Below are positions 20,469-50,000 of a stretch of 50,000 nt of DNA, piece by piece. This DNA comes from Glandiceps talaboti (Eukaryota > Hemichordata > Enteropneusta > Spengelidae): contig NC_135567.1 of NCBI RefSeq assembly GCF_964340395.1, forward strand, positions 20,592,806 to 20,642,805. The letters run 5' to 3'. Made by a program: the position numbers and the translations under genes. How positions within the stretch are numbered: the stretch's first letter is position 1; the number at the start of each line of letters is the position of its first letter. The notes beneath the pieces were generated by a model. That model saw only the letters and a list, made by a program, of their open reading frames with translations, searched no databases and was not told the origin of the DNA.

Positions 20469-21104
20469 AGTTATGCATGATATCCCATAATATTTTGTAT
20501 TTGTGCTATTTTTCAATATCTTTCCACTAAATCAACGTTTTCAAATATTGTAATAGTAATTTTTTTCAAATTTCATTACTGTAGCAGAAGTTTGAGACTA
20601 AACAGGCGGTTTATATGTAGATGCTGTGCTGGAATTGGAAAGTTACGCACTGACTGTGACACCCCCGAGCAGCAGCAACTTGACTGTACCTTGGCCTACG
20701 ACATACTTTGAGGTGAGAATTAATCATATAAATTATATTCTTCCATCTTAGTAAACCCAAATATGATATTATGCAAACTCACCGAAAGTATTAATCATTA
20801 CATATTTATGTAATATTTCTTCAAAACCACAAATCCAACCTCGTTTTTGAAAACTGAACCTTTGCACTGTGCGAATGAACTTTGACCTTGTGTATAGGCC
20901 TTTTAAGCTGTCGGAAATATATGAAATGTGCTCAAAAATGTAATATTTGTCTTAATACCAAAGGCTGTACAATTCTTACAAGCTTTTCGGTGCGAAAAAA
21001 TACGATAAAATGTCTTTATACTGGTTTCAATGACCGAGAACCGTCGAAGAAATGTTAGTAAAGTGACAAATGTTAAGTTTCATTGACTTGGGGTGTCTTA
21101 GTAA

Positions 21105-21232
21105 CACGTGGTGTGACATTCGGCGAAGCAGATTGCACAATCTACGGCAAGTGTTTGCGTGAACTATGTGACGGGATTTGACTGTATTGTGACATTACTT
21201 CACCATCAGATCTGATACAGTGTACTGAAGGT
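21105..21232 (+). promoter_or_regulatory. Possible promoter and non-coding first exon of the exonuclease gene
   Basis: A CACGTG E-box at 21,105-21,110 is followed by a strong donor-like CTGAAG|GTAAGT at 21,230/21,231. With the acceptor TTTTTTCCACAG just before the coding exon at 22,019, this suggests a 5' non-coding exon. Transcription evidence is absent, so this is tentative. An (ATTC)n tract lies at about 21,640-21,690 in the presumed intron. Confidence 0.3.
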
Positions 21233-22021
21233 AAGTTGACATAAATATTTTGAAAGACTTTATAAAATTTGGTGGCTTTCTGCACCGATGTTCGTAACAT
21301 TAAACCCCAATATGTTTCACCGGCCCCCGTTACGTTGAACGTTGTGACGGTTGAAGCCTGAGGGTTCAATTTTTGAGTAGACTATTTTCAAGTCAGCAGA
21401 GGCTATTACAATTTGTACTAGCACCTGTGAATCTAGTGTTTGACATTGTGCAAGACGTCTCTGTCCCTGCATACAACTACAGTCAAGAAAATTCTTCTAG
21501 TGGCACACGCTTTTTCACTTGGTCCTGTTCCGGTTCCGGTGAGAGTGTCCGAGACGAACATTTCCAAGACAACGGTTATTTATCAGCTGTTGACAACAAA
21601 TGGGCGTTTCCAACAGTCAACCTATCTATTTATTCATTCGTTCGTTCTTTCGTTCATTCATTCATTCATTCATTCATTCATTCATTTATTTACATATTTC
21701 AGTTGTCTCAGCCTGGAGTCCAATTTGTTTAAAGACATTGAAATTTAGTTATAACATCATACATATTTTCCCTTATTTCGCAGGAAACAAAAACGTGAGA
21801 ATATGTTGAGTCTAAAATACCTTCTTGTACATGAACATAATGTATCACTTTGAAATTATTACAAATTAGTCTTTGAAAACTGTCAAATTGTCAAATTTTC
21901 TAGTAGTGAAAATATCTAAGGTTTACAGTATATTTTGTCAATCATAATCCAGTCTAAGAACAAGAACTTACAAATCACAAGATTCTACTTAAAACACTTA
22001 TTTCAATTTTTTCCACAGAAG

Positions 22022-22816
22022 ATGCCGTCAGTCACAAAGAGTACAGAAAGTGATCTTTCTGTATCATCATTACAACAGGGCTGTGAGGCTGCAACATCAT
22101 CTCCAATGAAAGGGAAATTAAAATCAGGGAAAGCTAAACAGAGGAGGGCGCTGTCAAGCCGAATCAAACGTTTGTTTGACAGTAAGAAAGACAGAAAGAA
22201 GAAAAAAAAGAATGCAATAAATGAGAATTCAGACTTTGACCAGTACATTGCATTGGATTGTGAAATGGTGGGAGTTGGTCCTTGTAAACGTACTGCCCTG
22301 GCAAGATGTACAGTCATTGATTACCATGGTAACTGTCTCTATGATTCTTACGTGAAACCTAGTGAAACAGTTACCGATTACAGAACTCGCTGGAGCGGTA
22401 TTCGTAAGGAACATATAGAACAAGGTGTGCCATTCGAGAAAGTGAGAGACCATATGACGGAACTAATGCAGGGTAAAATTCTAATCGGACACGCAATCCA
22501 CAACGACTTGAAAGCGCTACAAATTACGCACCCAGCAGAACTTATACGAGATACGTCAAAGTGTCTAAAAATTCGCAATCTAATGGGTATTGATTCTATG
22601 CAGGGCTTGGCTTTGAGAACTTTGAGCAAACAATTATTACATAGGGAGATACAGAAGGGTGAACACTGTTCATTGGAAGATGCCACAGCGACTATGGATT
22701 TATTTAAATTAGCTGAGAGTCAATCTGACAGTCAATCTGACCATCAATCTAAACCTTCACTTCTACATACCTTCATGAATGATGTATACTGGCCTGTAGA
22801 TTTTGATAATCAATAA
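22022..22816 (+). CDS. AEN/ISG20L2-type DEDDh 3'-5' exonuclease, 264 residues
   Basis: The whole coding region lies in one exon beginning three bases after a strong acceptor (CCACAG|AAG ATG). I chose the ATG at 22,022 because the open frame upstream is intronic. The N-terminal 75 residues are Ser/Lys-rich with a nuclear or nucleolar targeting-like run (KKDRKKKKKN). The catalytic domain follows: Exo I YIALDCEMVGVGP (D-x-E), DYRTRWSGIRKEHI, Exo II GHAIHNDLKAL, and Exo III HCSLEDATATMDLFKL with the catalytic His and Asp. These are the hallmarks of the ISG20/AEN/ISG20L2/REXO4 family; the RTRWSGI and LLHREIQ blocks point to the AEN-ISG20L2 branch rather than REXO4. Expected roles are rRNA processing or apoptotic DNA/RNA degradation in the nucleus. 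AATAAA overlaps the stop codon. Confidence 0.9.
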   Translation: MPSVTKSTESDLSVSSLQQGCEAATSSPMKGKLKSGKAKQRRALSSRIKRLFDSKKDRKKKKKNAINENSDFDQYIALDCEMVGVGPCKRTALARCTVIDYHGNCLYDSYVKPSETVTDYRTRWSGIRKEHIEQGVPFEKVRDHMTELMQGKILIGHAIHNDLKALQITHPAELIRDTSKCLKIRNLMGIDSMQGLALRTLSKQLLHREIQKGEHCSLEDATATMDLFKLAESQSDSQSDHQSKPSLLHTFMNDVYWPVDFDNQ

Positions 22817-23229
22817 AACAATATCATTTATACAAATTCTGTACAGCTATTTATTTATTATTAGCCTACTTCTTAATCTGGAGGACAACTGTGGTTGCTA
22901 ATGACAACCACAATCTGGTCAAAGTCCCTCAATCATCACAAAAAGTTGTTCATCCAATCAGTGAACCCCAACAGTGTATAAGTAACATCCTGAGCTGACA
23001 AATATACCATATTTGGACATTACATAACTGTCCCAATAAACACTAACTTTATGAGGGACTGTGATTGGTTAGAATTTTGTGATTGATTAACAAAGACATG
23101 ATGTTAATGACTCTGTGGGTGGCTGTGGATGAATTTTAAATTGCATCTCATCCTTCTAGAGTAACGACTTTGACTATATTGTGAGTGGAGGTGTAAATCG
23201 TAACGATTCTGTATAGGAACTAGACTACC

Positions 23230-23575
23230 TACTTGTAGACCCAGCAATAACACAACCTACAATCAGACCCCCCTCCCCATTAAGCAATAACACAACCTGC
23301 AATCAGACCCCACCCAGCAATAACACAACCTGCAATCAGACCCCCCTCACCACCCAGCAATAACACAACCTGCAATCAGACCCCACCCAGCTATAATACA
23401 ACCTGCAATCAGACCCCCCTCACCACCCAGCAACACAGCCTGCAATCAGACCCCCCTTCCCACCCAGCAATAACACAACCTGCAATCAGACCCCACCCAG
23501 CTATAACACAACCTGCTATCAGATCCCCCAGCAACAACACAGCCTGCAATCAGACCCCACCCACCTATAACACAA
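23230..23575. repeat. Minisatellite of CAGCAATAACACAACCTGCA units
   Basis: About eight units of 30-50 bp built from CAGCAATAACACAACCTGCA and ATCAGACCCC(CCTCACCA) lie between the exonuclease and HYPK. The unit length varies through optional C-rich spacers. Non-coding. Confidence 0.85.
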
Positions 23576-23970
23576 TGAGCATACCATCACACTCCACAGA
23601 TATACTAGTAGTATAAATACATTCTGCAACAAGAACTTTGTTCATAAATCTTGTTTATTCATAAAAAAAAAAAGTTTTAAAAGAAAATATTGACAAGTAG
23701 TATAGAGTGGTAAACATAAAGACAGATGGGTTTTATTTGTAAGTGATTTTCAGTTTACTGCTAGTCTCATCTGGTGGATATTTCGAAATTTTAAGCAAAT
23801 TCTGAACAGAAATTATCCAATGATGATGTGAATGAATAATTTCAAGATTGCTTTCCGAACACGATCACGATACTTGTATGACTTGCACAAATTTCAACAC
23901 AGACTGAATCACTTTAACCAGGTTTTCAACAGTGAAATGTTTAGACTGACAAAGACTTGATGTGAAATAT

Positions 23971-26900
23971 TTAATCTGTAAGTGATGTTAGTGTAGCTAC
24001 AAGGTCACCATTATGTTCTCGTAATGCTCTCTCTGCTTTCGCTTTAGGTATCTCCATTTCATTCACCTGTAATAAAACACAAGAAACAAATTAAAAATAT
24101 TGTTTTTTTTGCTGACGTCCAAATACCATGGTACACCACAAGTCAAATTCACACATTTCAATACCTTGCACCATGGTACACCACAAGTCAAATTCACACA
24201 TTTCAATACCTTGCACCATGGTACACCACAAGTCAAAACTCACACATTTCAATACCTTGCACCATGGTATAACACAAGTCAAATTCACACATTTCAATAC
24301 CTTGCACCATGGTACACCACAAGTCAAATTCACACATTTCAATACCTTGCACCATGGTACACCACAAGTCAAATTCACACATTTCAATACCTTGCACCAT
24401 GGTACACCACAAGTCAAAACTCACACATTTCAATACCTTGCACCATGGTACAACACAAGTCAAAACTCACACACATTTCAATACTTTACACCATGGTATA
24501 ACACAAGTCAAAACTCACACATTTCAATACCTTGCACCATGGTATAACACAAGTCAAAACTCACACATTTCAATACTTTGCACCATGGTATAACACAAGT
24601 CAAAACTCACACATTTCAATACCTTGCACCATGGTACAACACAAGTCAAAACTCACACATTTCAATACCTTGCACCATGGTATAACACAAGTCAAAACTC
24701 ACACATTTCAATACTTTGCACCATGGTACACCACAAGTCCAAACTCACACATTTCAATACTTTGCACCATGGTATAACACAAGTCAAAACTCACACACAT
24801 TTCAATACTTTGCACCATGGTATAACACAAGTCAAAACTCACACATTTCAATACCTTACACCATGGTATAACACAAGTCAAAACTCACACATTTCAATAC
24901 TTTGCACCATGGTATAACACAAGTCAAAACTCACACACATTTCAATACTTTACACCATGGTACAACACAAGTCAAAACTCACACATTTCAATACCTTACA
25001 CCATGGTATAACACAAGTCAAAACTCACACATTTCAATACTTTGCACCATGGTACAACACAAGTCCAAACTCACACATTTCAATACCTTACACCATGGTA
25101 TAACACAAGTCCAAACTCACACACATTTCAATACTTTGCACCATGGTATAACACAAGTCAAAACTCACACACATTTCAATACTTTGCACCATGGTATAAC
25201 ACAAGTCAAAACTCACACATTTCAATACCTTACACCATGGTATAACACAAGTCAAAACTCACACATTTCAATACTTTGCACCATGGTATAACACAAGTCA
25301 AAACTCACACACATTTCAATACTTTGCACCATGGTATAACACAAGTCCAAACTCACACATTTCAATACTTTGCACCATGGTACAACACAAGTCAAAACTC
25401 ACACATTTCAATACCTTACACCATGGTATAACACAAGTCAAAACTCACACATTTCAATACTTTGCACCATGGTATAACACAAGTCAAAACTCACACACAT
25501 TTCAATACTTTACACCATGGTATAACACAAGTCAAAACTCACACATTTCAATACCTTGCACCATGGTACACCACAAGTCAAAACTAACACATTTCAATAC
25601 CTTACACCATGGTATAACACAAGTCAAAACTCACACATTTCAATACCTTACACCATGGTATAACACAAGTCAAAACTCACACATTTCAATACCTTACACC
25701 ATGGTACACCACAAGTCCAAACTCACACATTTCAATACCTTACACCATGGTATAACACAAGTCAAAACTCACACATTTCAATACCTTACACCATGGTACA
25801 CCACAAGTCCAAACTCACACATTTCAATACCTTGCACCATGGTATAACACAAGTCAAAACTCACACATTTCAATACTTTACACCATGGTACAACACAAGT
25901 CCAAACTCACACATTTCAATACTTTGCACCATGGTACAACACAAGTCAAAACTCACACATTTCAATACCTTACACCATGGTACAACACAAGTCAAAACTC
26001 ACACATTTCAATACCTTGCACCATGGTACACCACAAGTCCAAACTCACACATTTCAATACCTTGCACCATGGTACAACACAAGTCAAAACTCACACATTT
26101 CAATACCTTGCACCATGGTACAATACAAGTCAAAACTCACATATTTCAATACCTTGCACCATGGTACACCACAAGTCAAAACTCACACATTTCAATACCT
26201 TACACCATGGTACACCACAAGTCCAAACTCACACATTTCAATACTTTACACCATGGTACAACACAAGTCCAAACTCACACATTTCAATACTTTGCACCAT
26301 GGTACAATACAAGTCCAAACTCACACATTTCAATACCTTGCACCATGGTATAACACAAGTCAAAACTCACACACATTTCAATACTTTACACCATGGTATA
26401 ACACAAGTCCAAACTCACACATTTCAATACCTTGCACCATGGTATAACACAAGTCAAAACTCACACATTTCAATACCTTACACCATGGTACAACACAAGT
26501 CAAAACTCACACATTTCAATACTTTGCACCATGGTACAACACAAGTCAAAACTCACACATTTCAATACCTTACACCATGGTACACCACAAGTCCAAACTC
26601 ACACATTTCAATACCTTGCACCATGGTACACCACAAGTCCAAACTCACACATTTCAATACCTTGCACCATGGTACAACACAAGTCAAAACTCACACATTT
26701 CAATACCTTACACCATGGTACAACACAAGTCAAAACTCACACATTTCAATACCTTGCACCATGGTACACCACAAGTCCAAACTCACACATTTCAATACCT
26801 TGCACCATGGTACACCACAAGTCCAAACTCACACATTTCAATACCTTACACCATGGTACACCACAAGTCCAAACTCACACATTTCAATACTTTACACCAT

Positions 26901-29075
26901 GGTACAACACAAGTCCAAACTCACACATTTCAATACTTTGCACCATGGTACAATACAAGTCAAAACTCACACATTTCAATACCTTGCACCATGGTATAAC
27001 ACAAGTCAAAACTCACACATTTCAATACCTTACACCATGGTATAACACAAGTCAAAACTCACACATTTCAATACCTTGCACCATGGTACAATACAAGTCA
27101 AAACTCACACATTTCAATACCTTACACCATGGTACACCACAAGTCCAAACTCACACATTTCAATACCTTACACCATGGTACACCACAAGTCCAAACTCAC
27201 ACATTTCAATACCTTACACCATGGTATAACACAAGTCAAAACTCACACATTTCAATACCTTACACCATGGTATAACACAAGTCCAAGAACTTGTAATTGG
27301 CTATTCCGGTAGCTTTACTTACTGCCCTAACAACATACAGATAAAAATATTACGCGAGACTGAAGTTTGGTGAACCAACTACACAGTATATGATTAGATA
27401 CTTATTGTTAAATTGAGCTAGAGCTAGGCCATAGCATATATATAATTTGATGCAAAGACCATGAGTGATAATGCAACACATATTCAAATTTGTCAAGATC
27501 AACATTTCCCCAAAGACAACAGTGCACTGATTAGCCTAACAGATCCATCATTTTTTTCCGCTAGTAAGCAAGTAGCAAGTGGTTACATATGCAGACCAAC
27601 CACAGATTTGTCAGACTAGTCCACAGATTTGTCAATTACATTGAGGTCATACTTACTATGAGGTCAATATCTTCTTTTTGAACTTTGACCTTTGAGAGGT
27701 CAATTTCCCTGGAAAAGAAAATAGATTAATTTACTATTATTGACTTTCTGCTTGGTAACAAGTGGAAATAAAATACAGGATTTATTTTCTTGTTGTTCTA
27801 GGCCACGATACCATATATGTCATTGTCTGTGTCATTGGGTTATGTAGTGCAGCTATTCCACTAGACAAAGATCCAATCTCAATACGCATGTGTCGAGAAT
27901 TAGCAGTAATTCGGGCAAGAGAACCTTTAAATACTCTGGAGCTGTTTTATGTAACAGTCTACCAACACATATTAAGCAGGGCAAAACAATTCATACTTTT
28001 AGAAATACATACATAAATCATCTTATGTCAGAGAGGATGACTTCCAGTATGGTGTAACTGGATGGCGGTGTAAATTTATCCTTTGTTATTGTTGCTTTTT
28101 CATCTTGTCTTTGTTAAACGTTGCTTTCGCATTGTTTGTAATCTCTTTTTGTGTGGTATGTAATGTTTTTTTTGTGTGTGTGGTAACAGGGCCCAGGTGG
28201 AAATCAGCTTCTGTTGTTTCCTGGCTACCCTGTTCTTAAATAAATTTTACTGCTACTCCTACTTGATACAGAAGTCAAAACAATCAAAATCACGATTCCC
28301 TTTTATGTCAAAAAGTGTATACATACCTCTGTGCTTTTAGTGCTTTATCTTGTTTCATTTTATTGCCAAGTATATTCATGGCCTGTCAACAAAAAACATA
28401 ACAAGTATGATTTACACAGAAGCATTCCAAAGTTTTTAGCATTAAGTGTTCAATGTCTTGGTCAACGATCCTCATCAAAATGACTCATTGCATAGTTACA
28501 GCTGACCACTAGGTGGCAGTATTCTCATCAGCATAACTAATGATGTGTTATCAATTTTCACAGCAATGAATGACATTTATTACAAACTGTTACATATACG
28601 AGGTCTTCTCATGAACACTACATGTAGAGTCAGATAGCCAAGTCTTTGGTCTATGTTGTTATAAACTTACATCAATCATGTCTTGTGAGACAATTTCTGT
28701 TTCTTCATGATAATCTGTTACTTTCTCTAAGTCTGCTGCACCACTGTCATGTTTCTTAGCTTTACTACTACTAGTAGGTTGGTTAGATTGGTTCTCGTCG
28801 ATATCTCCATCACTGCAATATACAAATGTATATGGAATCAATTATATGACGACAACCACAACAGCAACAACAGCAGCAACAACAACAACAACAACAACAA
28901 CAACAAGTGCCGACTGGTTTCCATCAATATCTCCATCACTTTAATATTCAGTTATATGTCACTTAGACAACGACGAAAACAACAACAACAACAAAACAAA
29001 ACAACAACTGCAGACTGGTTCTCTCACCAATTTCTCCATCACTGAATATATATGATGTCACTTAGACAACGATGA

Positions 29076-29117
<42 letters not shown>

Positions 29118-29755
29118 CTGCTGATTTGTTTTCAACAATATTTCCATCACCTTAACTTAACAATAACATACAAATTATATGGTGTCACTTAGACTACGAT
29201 GACAACAACAACTATCCCCAACACTGCAATACACACTTTCTTTACAATGTTGAAAAAAAACATTAGATATTCCTAATAACAATTGATTGGTCGCTAGATG
29301 GTTCTTGACATCTTGGATTACGGTGGTACGTTACTTTGAAATAGTTCTAACGTCTTTGTTTCATTATTTCAATAGTCACATCATTCCAACCACTAAAGTA
29401 CGTTGATTTTTCTGACAACTGTTTTAGTAAAATAACGGTAAAACTGATCGATACTAGAAAAAGCTCAACGCATATAACAGTTACACATTGGTGGCACTGC
29501 TGTACATTGACAGCAGCATGCCATGAGTCTGACATGGACATTACATCTCGGCCGAAGACTCCAAGTACTTCTCGCAATCAGTGACTCGCACATAACGTTC
29601 GTGTAAATTGAGACCATACTGATACCATTTGATGTCTTAGTTTTAACATAATCTTTTCTGATAGTAACTAGCGATATAACGTAATCGAAATTGACCACGT
29701 GAAGCGCAAAACGTGTACGAAAATATTTTCACACATACCTTGTGGCGGTCGCCAT
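23971..29755 (-). CDS. HYPK: HYPK (huntingtin-interacting protein K), NatA-associated
   Basis: Five exons join in frame: 29755-29739, 28812-28671, 28382-28327, 27708-27657 and 24066-23971, giving 120 residues against about 121-129 in vertebrates. The diagnostic block KHDSGAADLEKVTDYHEE is in exon 2. Exons 3 and 4 encode the helical AMNILGNKMKQDKALKAQR and a VKVQKEDIDLI segment. Exon 5 encodes the UBA-like C-terminus (KAKAERALREHNGDLV...SLTD). In animals HYPK binds the NAA10/NAA15 N-terminal acetyltransferase (NatA) and modulates it, and has chaperone-like activity toward polyglutamine proteins. The start ATG lies in the context AAAATGGCG of a 17-bp coding exon. Intron 4 contains a 3.2-kb minisatellite and intron 1 holds duplicated exon 2 edges. 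Confidence 0.95.
24126..27287. repeat. 3.2-kb minisatellite, 46-bp unit, about 68 copies, in HYPK intron 4
   Basis: The unit begins ACCATGGTA(C/T)A and contains CACAAGTC(A/C)AAACTCACAC and ATTTCAATAC(C/T)TT(G/A)CA. The first few units are 45 bp and some are 48 bp through an extra CA. Variant bases recur in patches, indicating ongoing unequal exchange or conversion. Because 46 is not a multiple of three and the unit lacks stops in all plus frames, long periodic open frames (up to 386 codons) appear; these are artefacts. Confidence 0.97.
28020..28250 (+). mobile_element. Possible 3' end of a non-LTR retrotransposon in HYPK intron 3
   Basis: The segment ends GTAACAGGGCCCAGGTGGAA...CTGGCTACCCTGTTCTTAAATAAAT, resembling 3' tails of CR1/L2-like elements that I recall from marine invertebrates. 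No reverse-transcriptase residues are readable nearby. Confidence 0.3.
28506..28519 (+). promoter_or_regulatory. Canonical CTCF core motif in HYPK intron 2
   Basis: CCACTAGGTGGCAG fits the CTCF core consensus CCASYAGRKGGCRS at every position. Motif evidence only. Confidence 0.45.
28797..29215 (-). repeat. Duplicated HYPK exon 2 acceptor edges interleaved with (CAA)n
   Basis: The first bases of exon 2 (TGATGGAGATATCGACGAGA on the minus strand) recur in diverged form about three more times upstream in intron 1 (near 28,925, 29,030 and 29,140), separated by CAA/CAACAG trinucleotide tracts and a shared TGTCACTTAGACAACGA block. Confidence 0.75.
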
Positions 29756-30011
29756 TTTGTTTTTTAGTTTCGTTTGTTTGGTTGTTACAAATTACTCCAC
29801 GGTCATCTTTTGAATCTCGGAAAATGTCAATATCCGTAGTGAGATATGTTGACATTTATAATGTATTTTTGCATTATTTTATGTTTAATTTCTGGTTTGG
29901 GGGTTTGGGTGTACTTATTCCATTGTTTGTATCTACATCGTGTATATGTAATATAGTAATTCGTTATATTTTATTGCATGAAAAAAAGTCTTATGGATGC
30001 ATTGCCGTTAA

Positions 30012-30141
<130 letters not shown>

Positions 30142-30511
30142 ATTGTACCATAAGTTTACTATACGGTACACAGTTTGAAGGTCAGTCACGCATTCGTCAT
30201 CGAGTAGTGTATGTTTTAATTCGATAGATGTATGCCCTGTGTATTTTCTTCAAATTCCCTACATAACACAAAGACTGTATTATTAGTATGTATTGACGCA
30301 TTTTCTTCTCCGTAAATGGTTTGGGGTAAAAAAAACTTTTAAGTTGTCCATCCCTTTTCTTTTCATTTTGTTTGAAAGTTAAACAATCTAAAACAAAGTG
30401 TATTTTACTCGGTTCTTTTCACACAGTGAGATTAATTAAAATGCCAACGATAAAGTTTGTATCAAGTTTTTTGTCAATGGCTTAAAAAGGTAAAAGGCGG
30501 ACTTTATGATG

Positions 30512-30519
30512 TGACGTCA
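30512..30519 (+). promoter_or_regulatory. CRE-like TGACGTCA, distal copy, upstream of PDK
   Basis: Perfect palindromic CRE in the context GTGACGTCACGGAAAA. The same 16-base context recurs at 30,947. Confidence 0.4.
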
Positions 30520-30666
30520 CGGAAAAGTACGAAACCGTGACATTTATTGCACGTAGTTCTGATCATGTTGATTTACCACCATTGTCTCTAACTAACCGTC
30601 TATTTTTTAAGAATAGAAAGTCTCATTGGATTCGAGATATATACAGCTACTCAGTTTTATGTTTTG

Positions 30667-30700
<34 letters not shown>

Positions 30701-30927
30701 CAGAAAATGTTTTCGAAAATATTCAAATTTCAAATTTTGTAATTTACAAATTAAAACTCTCAGAAAGAGACCCTTTCAGTCGGGCTAGCTGAGTAGAGGG
30801 GGTGTTTCTCTTTCTACTTTTATTTTTAAAAATAAGATGAAAACGGCAGACGATTTGAGTTTTTGCACATACTTTATTTGCATATATTCACTGTGATTGG
30901 TTCAAAAGTGGGTGTGTCTTGAGTTTA

Positions 30928-30955
30928 CCACTAGAGGGCAGTATACGTGACGTCA
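30928..30955 (+). promoter_or_regulatory. CTCF-like motif and second CRE upstream of PDK
   Basis: CCACTAGAGGGCA (30,928-30,940) fits the CTCF core; TGACGTCA follows at 30,948-30,955 in the context GTGACGTCACGGAAAA. They lie about 600 bp before the PDK start codon and 1.2 kb from the HYPK start, consistent with a shared divergent promoter region. Confidence 0.4.
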
Positions 30956-31548
30956 CGGAAAAATACATCATCACAAACCACAAACGAGTTTCAGTCAGTC
31001 TGATCTGACCCGACGCACACAGACTCAGAAATTGTACGTCATTCTACCTTCATTCCATCAACAGCGTCAGAGAGAGCCACAGATTCTCTCCAGTGACGTT
31101 TGTGGTAATAGCCATCTCTAAAAGTTGCAGACAACTTTGTTTACGGAGCCACAGTATTTTGTTGAAAGTAGATTTGTTGTGAAGTATCACGCGCGTACAT
31201 ATCGGCTGCTGGCTTCTCCACGTAGCAGTGTGAATGGAAAGTTGACCCAAATTACACTGGGATAAACACATTGCATCGGTTATAGAGATCACGGCAAACG
31301 TCGATTATCGAGAATTTGGTGTAAAACACAACTCCTGGAAACCCATCTCGACAGAGGAACGCTCGCAACAGTTTGACCACGCCACCAGACATTTATTTTG
31401 CAGAAGAAAACATTATCTCAGATTAATGAGGTCAAGTGCAAGACGATCTTTACTCGAATTATTTTGTTCAAGGAATGACAAAAGCATTCTTTCTTCAAAG
31501 ACCTTCATATTAAGTTCAAATAGTTTATTTTAAATACAAATACTGAAA

Positions 31549-49744
<18,196 letters not shown>

Positions 49745-49765
49745 GTAAGACTTTGAGATTACACC

Positions 49766-49934
49766 AGTGTGCCCTCTAAGCCAATTTGACGTGCCACTGA
49801 CACACACAATTTCTAGTGACGCACCAAAATTTGTTGTTCCACTATCTATTACTATGTGGTGACTCACAAGAAATCCAAATTTTTCTCATTTTGACTGACA
49901 ACAACAAAACTTGGCTATCATTAGAGGGCACACT
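49766..49934. mobile_element. 169-bp MITE with AGTGTGCCCTCTAA ends
   Basis: Exact 14-bp inverted ends AGTGTGCCCTCTAA / TTAGAGGGCACACT. The interior contains the complement of the CACTAGAAATTGTGTGTGTC block seen at 48.6 kb. No convincing target duplication was found. It lies 21 bp after PDK exon 4. Confidence 0.7.
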
Positions 49935-50000
49935 AGATAACACTTTGAAAGATTGGATGTTTATATAAAGGCTTTTTGACATTAGTCTAGAGGCTATCCA

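Noticed and set aside
24126-27287. CRISPR-like array
   Set aside because: Units are directly contiguous variants with no unique spacers, and the context is a eukaryotic intron.
24100-27312. Series of long plus-strand open frames (up to 386 codons) with HHGTTQVKTHTFQYL-type periodicity
   Set aside because: They are three phases of one 46-bp minisatellite unit lacking stops, inside a HYPK intron, with no splice or family support.
27762-28016. 84-codon plus-strand frame in HYPK intron 3
   Set aside because: No recognisable domain, no splice context, and opposite to the HYPK transcript.

Overview
The window is nuclear DNA from an invertebrate animal. Introns have GT/AG ends, single genes spread over many kilobases, and DNA-transposon remnants and tandem repeats are abundant. 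The conserved proteins (HDHD2, AEN/ISG20L2, HYPK, PDK) are animal orthologues. The repeat landscape suggests a marine bilaterian such as an invertebrate deuterostome or a lophotrochozoan. I cannot name the species from sequence alone.

Layout. (1) Positions 1-11,401 hold two minus-strand paralogous C2H2 zinc-finger genes, A (3' end outside the window) and B. Each has a short first exon encoding an N-terminal domain I do not recognise and one long second exon with coding tandem repeats and fingers. A decayed zinc-finger tail lies just downstream of gene B. The 3.5-6.4 kb interval between them holds nested foldback elements. (2) Positions 11.4-15 kb are gene-free and hold three well-bounded non-autonomous DNA transposon candidates, each with inverted ends and flanking direct repeats. 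(3) 15,131-19,969 (minus) is a complete HDHD2 gene in which five of six exons have tandemly duplicated boundaries; exon 3 exists as six complete 85-bp copies separated by only 22 bp. (4) 22,022-22,816 (plus) is an AEN/ISG20L2-type exonuclease with a single coding exon. (5) 23,971-29,755 (minus) is HYPK in five exons; its last intron contains a 3.2-kb array of a 46-bp unit. (6) From 31,549 to beyond the right edge (plus) is pyruvate dehydrogenase kinase; the first four coding exons are visible. Its 13.5-kb first intron contains simple repeats, a 45-bp minisatellite and several dispersed elements.

The four housekeeping genes have no obvious shared pathway. HYPK and PDK are divergently arranged with CRE-like palindromes and a CTCF-like motif between them. 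The most unusual structural theme is recurrent tandem duplication at exon-intron junctions (HDHD2 and HYPK), and the strongest single locus is the HDHD2 exon-3 array. All exon models were built by eye from splice signals, reading-frame continuity and remembered family sequence patterns; no alignment was run.
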